This document shows, piece by piece, positions 47,853 through 56,828 of a stretch of 64,000 nucleotides of DNA. The position numbers were made by a program, and so were the translations under genes. Each line of letters begins with the position of its first letter. Position 1 is the first letter of the stretch. Location of the stretch: positions 930,001-994,000 of the forward strand of contig NZ_CP019070.1 of assembly GCF_001956695.1 (NCBI RefSeq), read 5' to 3'. The stretch is from Poseidonibacter parvus (GTDB lineage Bacteria; Campylobacterota; Campylobacteria; Campylobacterales; Arcobacteraceae). Under the pieces are notes generated by a model. That model worked only from the letters and a program-made list of their open reading frames with translations, was not told the origin of the DNA and searched no databases.

Positions 47853-48506
47853 CTATTTTGCTGCTTTTATTGCATCAACAACATCTTGTGGCTCACATCT
47901 TTTTGTATAATCTTCATTAACAAATGAGAAAATAATCTCTTTATTTTTGTTGATTACATAAGTTGCAGGCATTGGTAATTCGTATGAATCTTCATCATTA
48001 TTTGCTGGAATGTCAATATTAAAACTTAAGTAAATAGGTCTTAATTCTTCTGCTAAAGAAAATACTAAACCATACTCTTTTGCAATTACGTTTTCATTAT
48101 CACTTAATACTTCAAAAGCTAATTCATTTTTTTCTTTTGTGCTTAGACTTGCATCTGGAGATTGTGGAGATACTGCTAATAGTTTTGCACCTAAACTAAT
48201 TAGTTCCTCATTTTTTTCTTGTAATGCTTTTAATTCTAAATTACAATACGAACACCAAACACCTCTATAAAAACTTACAACTGCAAAGTCATTTTCTTCT
48301 AAAGTTTCATATAAAGAAACTTCTTTCCCTACAGCATTTGGTAATTTCATATCAGGAGCTTTGTCTCCAACTTTTAAAGCATTTTTACTAATTGACTGTT
48401 CTTCTAGTTTTTTTGTAGCTTTTAACATGATTTCTTGTATTTCTAGTGGAGCTTTTTTCTTGAAAGCTTCTTGATAATTTTTAATTTCTTCTATTAATCT
48501 TGACAT
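47853..48506 (-). CDS. AhpC/TSA-like peroxiredoxin
   Basis: 217 residues from the ATG at 48506 with AAAGGAAA upstream; a longer frame from 48572 would cross the operator. The thiol site is VVSFYRGVWCSYCNLELKAL (CSYC). An N-terminal helical segment precedes the thioredoxin fold. It probably detoxifies peroxides. It is the first gene of the TetR operon. Confidence 0.88.
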   Translation of the reverse strand: MSRLIEEIKNYQEAFKKKAPLEIQEIMLKATKKLEEQSISKNALKVGDKAPDMKLPNAVGKEVSLYETLEENDFAVVSFYRGVWCSYCNLELKALQEKNEELISLGAKLLAVSPQSPDASLSTKEKNELAFEVLSDNENVIAKEYGLVFSLAEELRPIYLSFNIDIPANNDEDSYELPMPATYVINKNKEIIFSFVNEDYTKRCEPQDVVDAIKAAK

Positions 48507-48540
48507 TTTATTTCCTTTAATTTTTGTACATATTTTTAAA

Positions 48541-48591
48541 ACCAACCAGTTGGTCTGTTGGAATAATAACAAGAATCAAAACTTTTGTCAA
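48541..48591 (-). promoter_or_regulatory. Promoter and TetR-type operator of the peroxiredoxin operon
   Basis: On the minus strand TTGACA (48591-48586) and TATTAT (48568-48563) are exactly 17 bp apart. Eight bases further is ACCAAC-TG-GTTGGT (48554-48541), a palindrome placed over the transcription start region. A repressor bound there would block initiation. Confidence 0.7.
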
Positions 48592-48632
48592 GGTCTTTTT
48601 TGATTCTTATTTTATTTAGTTTATTTAAATAT

Positions 48633-48902
48633 TTATTTTGTAGGTTTTAAATCAGTTTTATCTTCAGTGATTTTCTTTTTCTTTTCTATAAGTTCTACTG
48701 GTTTATTAGGTGCTGTAGGCTTTTTTATACCAATATTACTTAAAGGATTAATCCTTATATTTGAAAACTTGTTCTTATTTGTTAATAGATTATCGCCTTT
48801 TCCTCCATGCATATCAATTTTCCCTGAGTTCTCACCTGTATAAGCATAGTTTGCAAAAAGTGATGTTGATAAAAGTAGGATAGTCATTAGTATTTGTTTC
48901 AT
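48633..48902 (-). CDS. Small exported protein
   Basis: 89 residues with a signal peptide (MKQILMTILLLSTSLFA) and a mature part of about 72 residues rich in Lys, Asn and Pro (GENSGKIDMHGGKGDNLL, KPTAPNKPVELIEKKKK). No Cys. I do not recognise it. A Gly/His stretch near the mature start could bind a metal, but this is weak. Confidence 0.55.
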   Translation of the reverse strand: MKQILMTILLLSTSLFANYAYTGENSGKIDMHGGKGDNLLTNKNKFSNIRINPLSNIGIKKPTAPNKPVELIEKKKKITEDKTDLKPTK

Positions 48903-49003
48903 TGTATTGTCTCTTTTTTTATAATTTTAAGAAATTATATCTTTTTTTGATAAATAAGGCATTATTGGGTATTTTAAATTTATATTAATATTTAGGAAAT
49001 TTT

Positions 49004-49717
49004 ATGAATGAACTACTTTTAGGTTTACTTACATTTTTCACTTCAACAATAGCAGGTGTTGTAGGAATTGGTGGGGGAATGATGCTAATTGCAATACTTC
49101 CAGCTTTTTTACCTTTAAATGCTTTAATACCTGTGCATGGATTAACTCAAATGTCAAGTAATTTTTCACGTGCAGTTTTTGGATACAAAGATGTACAATA
49201 TGAAACAATACCAAAGTTTTTGATAGGTTCTATTGCAGGAATTGCTCTTTTTGCTTCGATTTTATCTATGATTTCTTTAGAGTATGTTCCTTTATTTATT
49301 GGGGTTTATATTCTTTTATCTCTTTGGTCACAAAAGTTTAATGATAAGATTAAAAAATATGAAAACTACTATTTAGTTGGGTTTTTACAAACAGGTTTAT
49401 CTATAGTTGTAGGAGCAACGGGTCCTTTAACTATGACTTTACTTTTAAAAGATTATAAAGATAAAGACAAAGTTGTAGCAACAGGAGCAGCACTTATGAG
49501 TATTACTCATATTTTAAAAGTGTTCGTTTTTATGTATTTTGGTTTTGTATTTTTTGATTATATCGGAATTATTGTTGCAATGATAATTGGAGCAGTTGCA
49601 GGCTCTTATGCAGGAACAAAGCTAAGAGATAAAATAGATGGTAAAAAGTTTTTAATGCTTTTAAAAGTACTTCTTACAATTCTTGCTATTAAAGTTATTA
49701 TTGGTGTATTTCTTTGA
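49004..49717 (+). CDS. TauE/SafE family exporter
   Basis: 237 residues with about eight membrane segments. The family's repeated half has GVVGIGGGMMLIAILPAF near the start and VVGATGPLTMTLLLKDY in the second half. Such proteins export sulfite, sulfonates or related anions. The stop overlaps the MFS start (TTGA). Confidence 0.88.
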   Translation: MNELLLGLLTFFTSTIAGVVGIGGGMMLIAILPAFLPLNALIPVHGLTQMSSNFSRAVFGYKDVQYETIPKFLIGSIAGIALFASILSMISLEYVPLFIGVYILLSLWSQKFNDKIKKYENYYLVGFLQTGLSIVVGATGPLTMTLLLKDYKDKDKVVATGAALMSITHILKVFVFMYFGFVFFDYIGIIVAMIIGAVAGSYAGTKLRDKIDGKKFLMLLKVLLTILAIKVIIGVFL

Positions 49718-50901
49718 GAAAAACTTTTTTTACTAAAATAACTACATCAAAAGTTGCACTGCTTTATGTAATGTCTATTTCTATGGTTATTTCATTTTCA
49801 GCTTGGATGAGTTTACTTAATAACTTTACAATTGAAGTAGCTTCATTTAATGGAAGCCAAATTGGAATACTTCAAAGTTTAAGAGAAATTCCTGGCTTTC
49901 TTGCCTTTACAGTTATTTTGGTATTAGCTTTTATTGCACAACAAAGACTAGTTTATATTTCAATGCTTTTATTAGGACTTGGAACGGCAGTAACTGGCTT
50001 TTTCCCTAGTGCTTTTGGTTTGTATATGACAACAATTATTATGTCATTAGGGTTTCATTATTTAGAGACTTTAAATCAATCTTTGAGCCTTCAATGGCTT
50101 GATAAGAAAAAAGCTCCAATAATTTTGGGAAAAATATCTGCTGTTAAATCTTTTACAGGTCTTAGTGTATTTATTTTGATTTATATTTTGATGAATTATT
50201 TGGCACTTGAATATAAATATGTCTATTTAATTTTTGGAGGGATTACAGCAATACTTTCTATTGTTTGTTGGATTGCTTTTACACATTTTAAAGAGACAGT
50301 TATTCAAGAGCGTAAAATAAGACTTAAAAAAGAGTATTGGCTGTTTTACACATTAACTTTTTTGGCAGGTGCAAGAAGACAGATATTTGTAGTCTTTGCA
50401 GGATTTTTATTAGTTGAAAAATTTGGTGTAGATGTTCATAATATGGTTTTATTACTTTTTATAAATTCAGTTTTAAATATGTATCTAGCTCCTAAAATTG
50501 GAAAATTTATCTCAATTTTTGGTGAAAGAATAGCTTTACGATATGAATATATTGGACTTGTGATAGTTTTTATATCTTATGCTTTTGTTGATAATTTATA
50601 TATAGCTTTTGCACTTTATGTAATTGACCACCTTTTATTTGCAATGGCAATTGCACTTAAAACATATTTTCAAAAAATTGCAGACCCAAAAGATATTGCA
50701 AGTGCAAGTGCTGTTTCTTTTACTATAAATCATATAGCAGCTGTTTTCTTGCCAGTTTTATTAGGATTGGTTTGGTTATATTCTCACTCACTAGTATTTA
50801 TAATTGGCGGATTAATTGCTGTTATTTCTGTAGTTTTATCTTTTTTAATTCCTCGTAATCCCAAAAGAGGATTTGAGACTACTTTAGTTAAAGAAGTTTA
50901 A
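49714..50901 (+). CDS. MFS transporter
   Basis: 395 residues with about 12 membrane segments, starting with TTG at 49714 inside the end of the TauE gene. The loop HFKETVIQERKIRLKKEY after the sixth segment is basic, as in MFS proteins. Substrate unknown. Its 3' end overlaps the convergent AEC gene by 18 bases. Confidence 0.85.
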   Translation: MRKTFFTKITTSKVALLYVMSISMVISFSAWMSLLNNFTIEVASFNGSQIGILQSLREIPGFLAFTVILVLAFIAQQRLVYISMLLLGLGTAVTGFFPSAFGLYMTTIIMSLGFHYLETLNQSLSLQWLDKKKAPIILGKISAVKSFTGLSVFILIYILMNYLALEYKYVYLIFGGITAILSIVCWIAFTHFKETVIQERKIRLKKEYWLFYTLTFLAGARRQIFVVFAGFLLVEKFGVDVHNMVLLLFINSVLNMYLAPKIGKFISIFGERIALRYEYIGLVIVFISYAFVDNLYIAFALYVIDHLLFAMAIALKTYFQKIADPKDIASASAVSFTINHIAAVFLPVLLGLVWLYSHSLVFIIGGLIAVISVVLSFLIPRNPKRGFETTLVKEV

Positions 50902-51798
50902 AACTGCTATTATAAACAGTGCTGATATTAGTGTCTGCACTGTTATAATTGAAGACATTAAACCAATATTCCCACCAAGTTGACGAGCAAGTATAAAAGA
51001 ACTAGGCGCGGTTGGTAAAACTGAAAATATCAATAAAACTAAAATCATAGTATCATCTAAACCAAAGTATTTAGCTACACAAAACATAATTAGTGGTGTG
51101 ATTAAATGCTTTGCAAAAGAAGATGTGAAAATATCTTTTTTTGAAGCTTTAATCTCTTTTAAAACTAAACCAAAACCAACAGATAAAAGTCCTAAAGGAA
51201 GTGCTGCTTGTCCTAATATTTGTATTGTATTTTCTAAGATAATAGGTATATCAATTGATAGAAAATTAATACTTCCTCCAATAAAACATCCGATTATTAA
51301 GGGATTTGTAATAATAGATTTTACTAAATAAAGAAAAGTCAATTTACTTTGACTTATATATAAAGCAAAAATACTAATACATAAAACATTTATAAAAGGA
51401 ATTACAAATGTAAGTAAAATTGCAGCTAAAACAATTCCATTGTCTCCTAATACAGCATCTGCAAGAGCTAAAAAAACATAAGTATTAAATCTTATTCCAC
51501 CTTGCACTATTGAAGTAAATGAATCTTCTTGAAAGTTTAAAAATTTATTTAAAAACATCAATATTAGTAAAACTATAAATATTGTAATTAAAGCAGTTAA
51601 TACATAATTTACACTATTACTTGAATCAAGTGATGCAGTTGAAAGTTTATATATAAGTAATGAAGGCATTAAAACATAGTAAGTCAGTTTGTCAGCTTGT
51701 GGCCAAAAATCATATGATGGAAACTTTATTCTTTTAAAAAAATAACCAATCATAATAAGTGAAAAAATAGGAATAAGTGCTGTAAATATATGGATCAT
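50884..51798 (-). CDS. AEC family transporter
   Basis: 304 residues with about ten membrane segments. The family shows LIMIGYFFKRIKF near the start, an internal repeat, and SVLPTAPSSFILARQLGG near the end. Members export auxin or move organic acids; here the substrate is unknown. Confidence 0.87.
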   Translation of the reverse strand: MIHIFTALIPIFSLIMIGYFFKRIKFPSYDFWPQADKLTYYVLMPSLLIYKLSTASLDSSNSVNYVLTALITIFIVLLILMFLNKFLNFQEDSFTSIVQGGIRFNTYVFLALADAVLGDNGIVLAAILLTFVIPFINVLCISIFALYISQSKLTFLYLVKSIITNPLIIGCFIGGSINFLSIDIPIILENTIQILGQAALPLGLLSVGFGLVLKEIKASKKDIFTSSFAKHLITPLIMFCVAKYFGLDDTMILVLLIFSVLPTAPSSFILARQLGGNIGLMSSIITVQTLISALFIIAVLNFFN

Positions 51799-51857
51799 GA
51801 ATACTCTATAATGTGCTGATTTATTAAGGTGTTAGAAAATTAATTAAAAAATTGTAC

Positions 51858-51878
51858 TAGGATATTAAAAGTATCCTA
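51858..51878 (-). terminator. Terminator of the 42-residue ORF
   Basis: TAGGATA (51858-51864) and TATCCTA (51872-51878) pair around a seven-base loop that holds the stop codon; six T follow on the minus strand after GTACAA. Confidence 0.5.
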
Positions 51879-51993
51879 ATACTTTGTGATGTTTATATAA
51901 AAAGCTTTTTGATACATCAAAAAATTCTATAAAAATAGAATTTATTTCATCAATCATGCTTCTTTTTACACTAGAATTTGAAAATGTAGTCAT
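51865..51993 (-). CDS. 42-residue small protein
   Basis: The frame begins at ATG 51993 with GAGAAAGGA upstream at good spacing and ends inside a terminator hairpin, so it has all the parts of a transcribed gene. It reads MTTFSNSSVKRSMIDEIN and then a Phe-rich, basic stretch. No family recognised. It fills the otherwise gene-free interval 51799-52112. Confidence 0.45.
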   Translation of the reverse strand: MTTFSNSSVKRSMIDEINSIFIEFFDVSKSFLYKHHKVLGYF

Positions 51994-52112
51994 AATAAAT
52001 CCTTTCTCTTTTGATAATTATAATTAGTTTTAATTTAAATGTAAAGTATTTTTTATAAATTACTTTAAATTTCTTAACTTTATGTTAAAATTAAGAAAAA
52101 CAAAGGATTAGA

Positions 52113-52301
52113 ATGTTTGTACAATTAAATGAAAGAGTTTTTTTAAACTTAAATAAAATCACAAGAACAAAAATTGACCATGTTGAAGATGGAATTAGAG
52201 TAAGATTCTATGAAGGTCAAGATCAAGTTGCAAAGTCACAAAGATTTGATGATGTAAAAAAAGCTGAAAAATGGTTGAAAAAACTTCTTAAGAGTGCATA
52301 G
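52113..52301 (+). CDS. Small conserved-looking protein
   Basis: 62 residues, with AAAGGA before the ATG. It is a mix of short strands and one helix (MFVQLNERVFLNLNKITRTK, DVKKAEKWLKKLLKSA). It resembles small hypothetical proteins of Campylobacterota; the function is not known. The histidine kinase gene follows 16 bases later. Confidence 0.65.
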   Translation: MFVQLNERVFLNLNKITRTKIDHVEDGIRVRFYEGQDQVAKSQRFDDVKKAEKWLKKLLKSA

Positions 52302-52317
52302 CTAAAAGGATTATTAA

Positions 52318-54231
52318 ATGAACTTAAAAAATGAAAGCAAATTACTTTTTATAATTAGATATGCTCTACCATTTTTTATTTTAATAATCTCAATATTTGC
52401 AACTTTATTTTTACATTCTCAAAGTAAATCTGATTTTGAGAATGTAAAAAAAGAAATCGAAGAAAAATTTATTCAAAATAATAAATTAATCATAAAAGAA
52501 CAAATTGAAACAATTTATTCTCAAATTATTTCAAAGCAAGAATCTACAGAAAAAAATCTAAAAGAATCCCTTCAATCAAGAATTTATGAAGTTCATTTGA
52601 TAGTCTCAAATATTTATAAAAAATATAAAGATACTCACTCTAAAAAAGAAATAAGAGATATTATAAATGTGATTATAAAATCAATTAAATTTAATGATAA
52701 TAGAGGCTACTTTTTTATTTATGATAAAAATGCAACTGGTGTTATTCATCCTTTATTACCTGATTTTGAAGGAAAGAATTTAGTAAATCTTCAAGATAGT
52801 AAAGGTGAGTTTATATTAAAAGAATCCTTAGATTTATTAGAAAATAATGATGAATCATTTCAAGAGTGGTATTTTAGAAAAGATAAAAATGATTTGAACG
52901 ATTATAAAAAAATTGGTTTTATAAAAAATATTTATGAATTAGATTGGTTTATAGGAACTGGCGAATATATTCAAGATTTTACAAAAGAAGTAAAAAAAAG
53001 CATTTTAGATGAGTTTAATTTAATAGATTTTGATAATGCTAATAAATATCTCATAATTATAGATGAAAATAATAAATATATAAAACATACAAACAGTGAA
53101 CTTCTTGGTAAAAGTATTAGTGCTGCTGCAAAAAAATATAAAGTTAATATTAATACACAAGAAGTACGAAATATTTCAAAAGCTGGTGGATATATAACTA
53201 TTAAGTTTCCAAAACCTAATAATATTACACCAAGATTAAAAATAATATATAGTAAACTAATACCAAAATGGAACTGGATGATTTCAACTGGTTTTTATGT
53301 TGATGAAGTGCAAGTTTTAATTGATAAAGAAAAAGAAAAATTCGCTAAAAAACATGATAATGAATTAAAGAATATTTATTTACTCTCTTTGCTAGTTACT
53401 TTTGCACTTTTACTAATATCTTTTCTTATTTCTAAGCTTATTGAAAAAAGATTTAATGAATATAAATTAAATATAAATAAACAAATAAAAGAAAATCAAA
53501 AACAATATGAATTACTTTCTCAAAAATCTAAACTTGCAGCAATGGGAGAGATGATAGGAAATATTGCTCATCAATGGCGACAGCCTTTATCTGTAATTAC
53601 AACAGCTTCTTCTGGAATAAAAATACAAAAAGAAACAGATTTATTGACTGATAAAATTTTATTTGATTCTTTGGATATTATTATCTTAACATCTGAGCAT
53701 TTATCAAATACAATTGAAGATTTTAAAGATTATTTTAAGCCAGATAAAGAGAAAAGTATTTTTCTTATTGAAAAACCTATTAAGAAAACTTTTAGGCTTT
53801 TATTATCACAATCAAATATTAAAAAAGTAACTTTTATAAAAGATATAAATACTTTAAAAATTGAAGGATATGAAAGAGAACTTTTACAAGTTTTATTAAA
53901 TATTTTAAATAATGCAATAGATGCTTTTGCTGAGGATACGAAGAATAAATACATATTTGTTAGTGCATATGAGAAAAATCAAAATGCAATTATTGAAATA
54001 AAAGATAATGCAGGAGGAATAGAAAAAGATTTATTAAAAAGAATTTTTGAACCTTATTTTACTACAAAACATAAATCACAAGGTACAGGTCTTGGACTGT
54101 ATATTTCTCAAGAGATAATATCTAGGCATATGAATGGAAAAATTGAAGCTAAAAATACAAGTTTTACTTATAATGATGAAAAATATACTGGAGTTAAATT
54201 TTGTATTATTCTGCCTCTTCTTAAAGATTAA
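52318..54231 (+). CDS. Cache sensor histidine kinase
   Basis: 637 residues. TM1 is about 10-30 and TM2 about 355-375. The periplasmic part has two Cache-like units (RGYFFIYDKNATGVIHPLL and NKYLIIIDENNKYIKHTN). The phosphorylated His is in NIAHQWRQPLSVI, the ATPase has NILNNAIDAF, and FEPYFTTKHKSQGTGLGL holds the G boxes. No response-regulator gene is adjacent, so the partner is elsewhere. Confidence 0.94.
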   Translation: MNLKNESKLLFIIRYALPFFILIISIFATLFLHSQSKSDFENVKKEIEEKFIQNNKLIIKEQIETIYSQIISKQESTEKNLKESLQSRIYEVHLIVSNIYKKYKDTHSKKEIRDIINVIIKSIKFNDNRGYFFIYDKNATGVIHPLLPDFEGKNLVNLQDSKGEFILKESLDLLENNDESFQEWYFRKDKNDLNDYKKIGFIKNIYELDWFIGTGEYIQDFTKEVKKSILDEFNLIDFDNANKYLIIIDENNKYIKHTNSELLGKSISAAAKKYKVNINTQEVRNISKAGGYITIKFPKPNNITPRLKIIYSKLIPKWNWMISTGFYVDEVQVLIDKEKEKFAKKHDNELKNIYLLSLLVTFALLLISFLISKLIEKRFNEYKLNINKQIKENQKQYELLSQKSKLAAMGEMIGNIAHQWRQPLSVITTASSGIKIQKETDLLTDKILFDSLDIIILTSEHLSNTIEDFKDYFKPDKEKSIFLIEKPIKKTFRLLLSQSNIKKVTFIKDINTLKIEGYERELLQVLLNILNNAIDAFAEDTKNKYIFVSAYEKNQNAIIEIKDNAGGIEKDLLKRIFEPYFTTKHKSQGTGLGLYISQEIISRHMNGKIEAKNTSFTYNDEKYTGVKFCIILPLLKD

Positions 54232-54291
54232 AGCACACTTTTTATATACTTTTGTTTTATATGATTTTAACACAAAAACAAAAGGCAAATA

Positions 54292-55701
54292 ATGCAAGAA
54301 GAACACAGAATTGAAAAAGATTTTTTAGGCGAAAAAGAGATAGAAAAAAATGCTTATTACGGAATACAAACATTAAGAGCAAAAGAAAATTTTGATATAA
54401 CAAATACAGATATATCTTTATTTCCAACTTTTATTAAGTCACTTGCAAAAGTTAAAAAAGCTTGTGCTTTGACTAACTTCGAATTAGGTGATTTAAATGA
54501 TAGACAAAGAGATGCTATTATTCAAGCTTGTAATGAAATAATAGATGGAAAGTTTCATGACCAGTTTATAGTTGACCCTATTCAAGGAGGAGCTGGAACT
54601 TCAACTAATATGAATGCAAATGAAGTTATTGCAAATAGAGCCTTAGAAATTCTTGGTGAAAAAAGAAGTGCTTATCATATTATTCATCCTAATAATCATA
54701 TCAATATGAGTCAATCAACAAATGATGTATATCCTACAGCCATTAAAATCACACTTTATGAATTAATTTATAGATTGAAAGATTCACTTCGATATTTAAG
54801 AGATTGTTTTCATGAAAAAGCACATGAATTTAAAGATGTTTTAAAAATGGGAAGAACTCAACTTCAAGATGCCGTTCCTATGACACTTGGACAAGAGTTT
54901 AAAACTTATGAAGTTATGATTGATGAAGATATTTTTAGATTAAGAGATGCCCAAGCAATGCTTAAAGAAGTTAACTTAGGTGCAACTGCAATTGGTACGG
55001 GAATTAATACAAAAGACTCATACCAAAGAAAAGCAATAAGTAATTTAAGAGAAGTAACAGGTATTGATTATGTAAGTGCTGGAGATTTAATAGAAGCTAC
55101 ACAAGATACAGGCGCTTTTGTTCATATTTCTGGAATCTTAAAAAGAGTTGCTATTAAAATTTCTAAAATTTGTAATGATTTACGTCTTTTAAGCTCAGGA
55201 CCACGTGCTGGATTTAATGAAATAAATCTTCCAAAAGTACAACCAGGTTCTTCAATAATGCCAGGAAAAGTAAATCCTGTTATTCCTGAAGTTGTAAACC
55301 AAGTTGCTTTTGAAGTAATTGGTGCTGATGTTACGATTTCAATGGCTAGTGAAGGGGGACAATTACAATTAAATGTTTTTGAACCAATTATTGCTTATAA
55401 ACTTTTTACTTCAATTAATATGATGAGACGTTCATTTTATACTCTTGCTGATAAGTGTGTAAAAGGAATAACTGCAAATGAAGATATTTGTATGGAATAT
55501 ATTTTAAACTCAGTTACAATTGTAACTTCATTAAATCCAATTTTAGGTTATGAAACATGCTCAGCAATCGCTAAAGAAGCCTTAGCAACAAACAGAAGAG
55601 TTTATGATATTGTCTTAGAAAAAGAACTATTTACAAAAGAAGAATTAGATAAACTTCTTCATCCAAAAAATATGGTTCATAATTATTCGAGTGTACTATA
55701 A
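54292..55701 (+). CDS. aspA: Aspartate ammonia-lyase
   Basis: 469 residues. It splits aspartate into fumarate and ammonia. The superfamily signature GSSIMPGKVNPVIPE (about 318) carries the catalytic Ser, and MSQSTNDVYPTA and GTGINT support aspartase rather than fumarase. Fumarate can feed the reductive branch in Campylobacterota. The stop overlaps the asparaginase-like gene by one base. Confidence 0.95.
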   Translation: MQEEHRIEKDFLGEKEIEKNAYYGIQTLRAKENFDITNTDISLFPTFIKSLAKVKKACALTNFELGDLNDRQRDAIIQACNEIIDGKFHDQFIVDPIQGGAGTSTNMNANEVIANRALEILGEKRSAYHIIHPNNHINMSQSTNDVYPTAIKITLYELIYRLKDSLRYLRDCFHEKAHEFKDVLKMGRTQLQDAVPMTLGQEFKTYEVMIDEDIFRLRDAQAMLKEVNLGATAIGTGINTKDSYQRKAISNLREVTGIDYVSAGDLIEATQDTGAFVHISGILKRVAIKISKICNDLRLLSSGPRAGFNEINLPKVQPGSSIMPGKVNPVIPEVVNQVAFEVIGADVTISMASEGGQLQLNVFEPIIAYKLFTSINMMRRSFYTLADKCVKGITANEDICMEYILNSVTIVTSLNPILGYETCSAIAKEALATNRRVYDIVLEKELFTKEELDKLLHPKNMVHNYSSVL

Positions 55702-56195
55702 TGAATGTAACTATCATAAACACAGGTGGAACTTTTAATAAAAGATATAACCCTTTAAAAGGAATTCTAGAAGTTCCAAGCGATAATATTGCTTTAAATA
55801 AAATCATTGAATCTTGTCATAATGTAAACTTTGAAATTAAGAATATAGTTTCAAAAGATAGTTTGGATATGGATGATAATGATAGACAAGTTATTACAAA
55901 AGCTGTAAATGAAACAGCAAATGATAATATTATTATAATTCATGGAACAGATACTGTTGATTTAACATCAGCATTTTTAAGACAGCAAGTAAAAAATAAA
56001 AAGATTGTGTTTACAGGTGCAATGGTTCCTATGAGTATTGATGAAGTTGAAGCGACAATGAATTTCTCGCAAGCTTTAGGCTTTTTAAGTGCAAATGTTG
56101 AAAATGGAATATATCTTGCTATGCATGGTGTTGTAGTTGATGCTTCTAAGTTGGTTAAAAATAGAAAAGAAGGAAAATTTTTAATTCAAGAGTAA
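55701..56195 (+). CDS. Single-domain asparaginase-like protein
   Basis: 164 residues, half of the 320-350 of type I/II asparaginases. The N-terminal domain is whole: INTGGTFN carries the first catalytic Thr, IIHGTDTVD the second Thr and Asp, then TGAMVPMSIDEVEATMN; a Lys near VVDASKLVKNRK may be the proton relay. The C-terminal domain is absent without any trace in the next DNA. It is coupled to aspA, which fits asparagine to aspartate to fumarate. Confidence 0.85.
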   Translation: MNVTIINTGGTFNKRYNPLKGILEVPSDNIALNKIIESCHNVNFEIKNIVSKDSLDMDDNDRQVITKAVNETANDNIIIIHGTDTVDLTSAFLRQQVKNKKIVFTGAMVPMSIDEVEATMNFSQALGFLSANVENGIYLAMHGVVVDASKLVKNRKEGKFLIQE

Positions 56196-56215
56196 AGCCT
56201 AGGCTTTTACTCTTG
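56187..56215. terminator. Bidirectional terminator
   Basis: CAAGAGTAAA-GCC, TA, GGC-TTTTACTCTTG forms a nearly perfect hairpin with one bulged T. It lies across the stops of the convergent asparaginase-like and ferritin genes. Confidence 0.7.
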
Positions 56216-56716
56216 AGTTGGATCTACAAAACTTCTAGAAGCTAGTTCTTTATCAATTGTATACAATCCATAACCATTATCTCCAACAAGCTTAATATGG
56301 TCAATAATCTCTCCAACAGTTGCTTCTTCTTCAACTTGTTCTGTTACATACCATTGCAATAAATTATATGTAGCATGATCTTTATCTTTCATTGCTAAAT
56401 CAGATAAGTTATTTAAATTTTTTGTCATAGTTTGTTCATGTGCTAATGACTTTTTAAATACATCAAGTAATGATTTATATTCTACTTTAACAGCGTCAAT
56501 TGTAGGAAGTGAGAGTTCTACATTTTGATCTTCAAGATATTTAAATAATTTCATACCATGAGATACTTCTTCTTGATATTGAATTAAAAACCAAGATGCT
56601 GCACCATTAAACCCCTCTTTAGATGAATATGCACTCATACCTAAATAAATATATGCTGAGTGAAATTCTTTATTTAATTGTATAATTAATTCTTTTTGTA
56701 ATGCTTTACTAATCAT
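56207..56716 (-). CDS. ftn: Non-haem ferritin
   Basis: 169 residues, four-helix ferritin. Iron-site residues are seen in EFHSAYIYLGMSAY, FLIQYQEEVSHGMKLF and TEQVEEEATVGEI. It stores iron as a 24-mer. Found next to aspartate metabolism and near the iron/redox-associated cyd-sod region. Confidence 0.95.
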   Translation of the reverse strand: MISKALQKELIIQLNKEFHSAYIYLGMSAYSSKEGFNGAASWFLIQYQEEVSHGMKLFKYLEDQNVELSLPTIDAVKVEYKSLLDVFKKSLAHEQTMTKNLNNLSDLAMKDKDHATYNLLQWYVTEQVEEEATVGEIIDHIKLVGDNGYGLYTIDKELASRSFVDPTQE

Positions 56717-56828
56717 TGTTACTCCTTAAAGGTTTATTATACATTAATTTTAGTAATTGTTCTTTAAAATACTCCTAACAAAAGTTTAGATAAAATGGGC
56801 AAAAATATATAATATAGGAAAATACAAT

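Noticed and set aside
48507-48572. Extended start of the peroxiredoxin
   Set aside because: It would place the operator and -10 box inside the coding region; the ATG at 48506 has a clear ribosome binding site.
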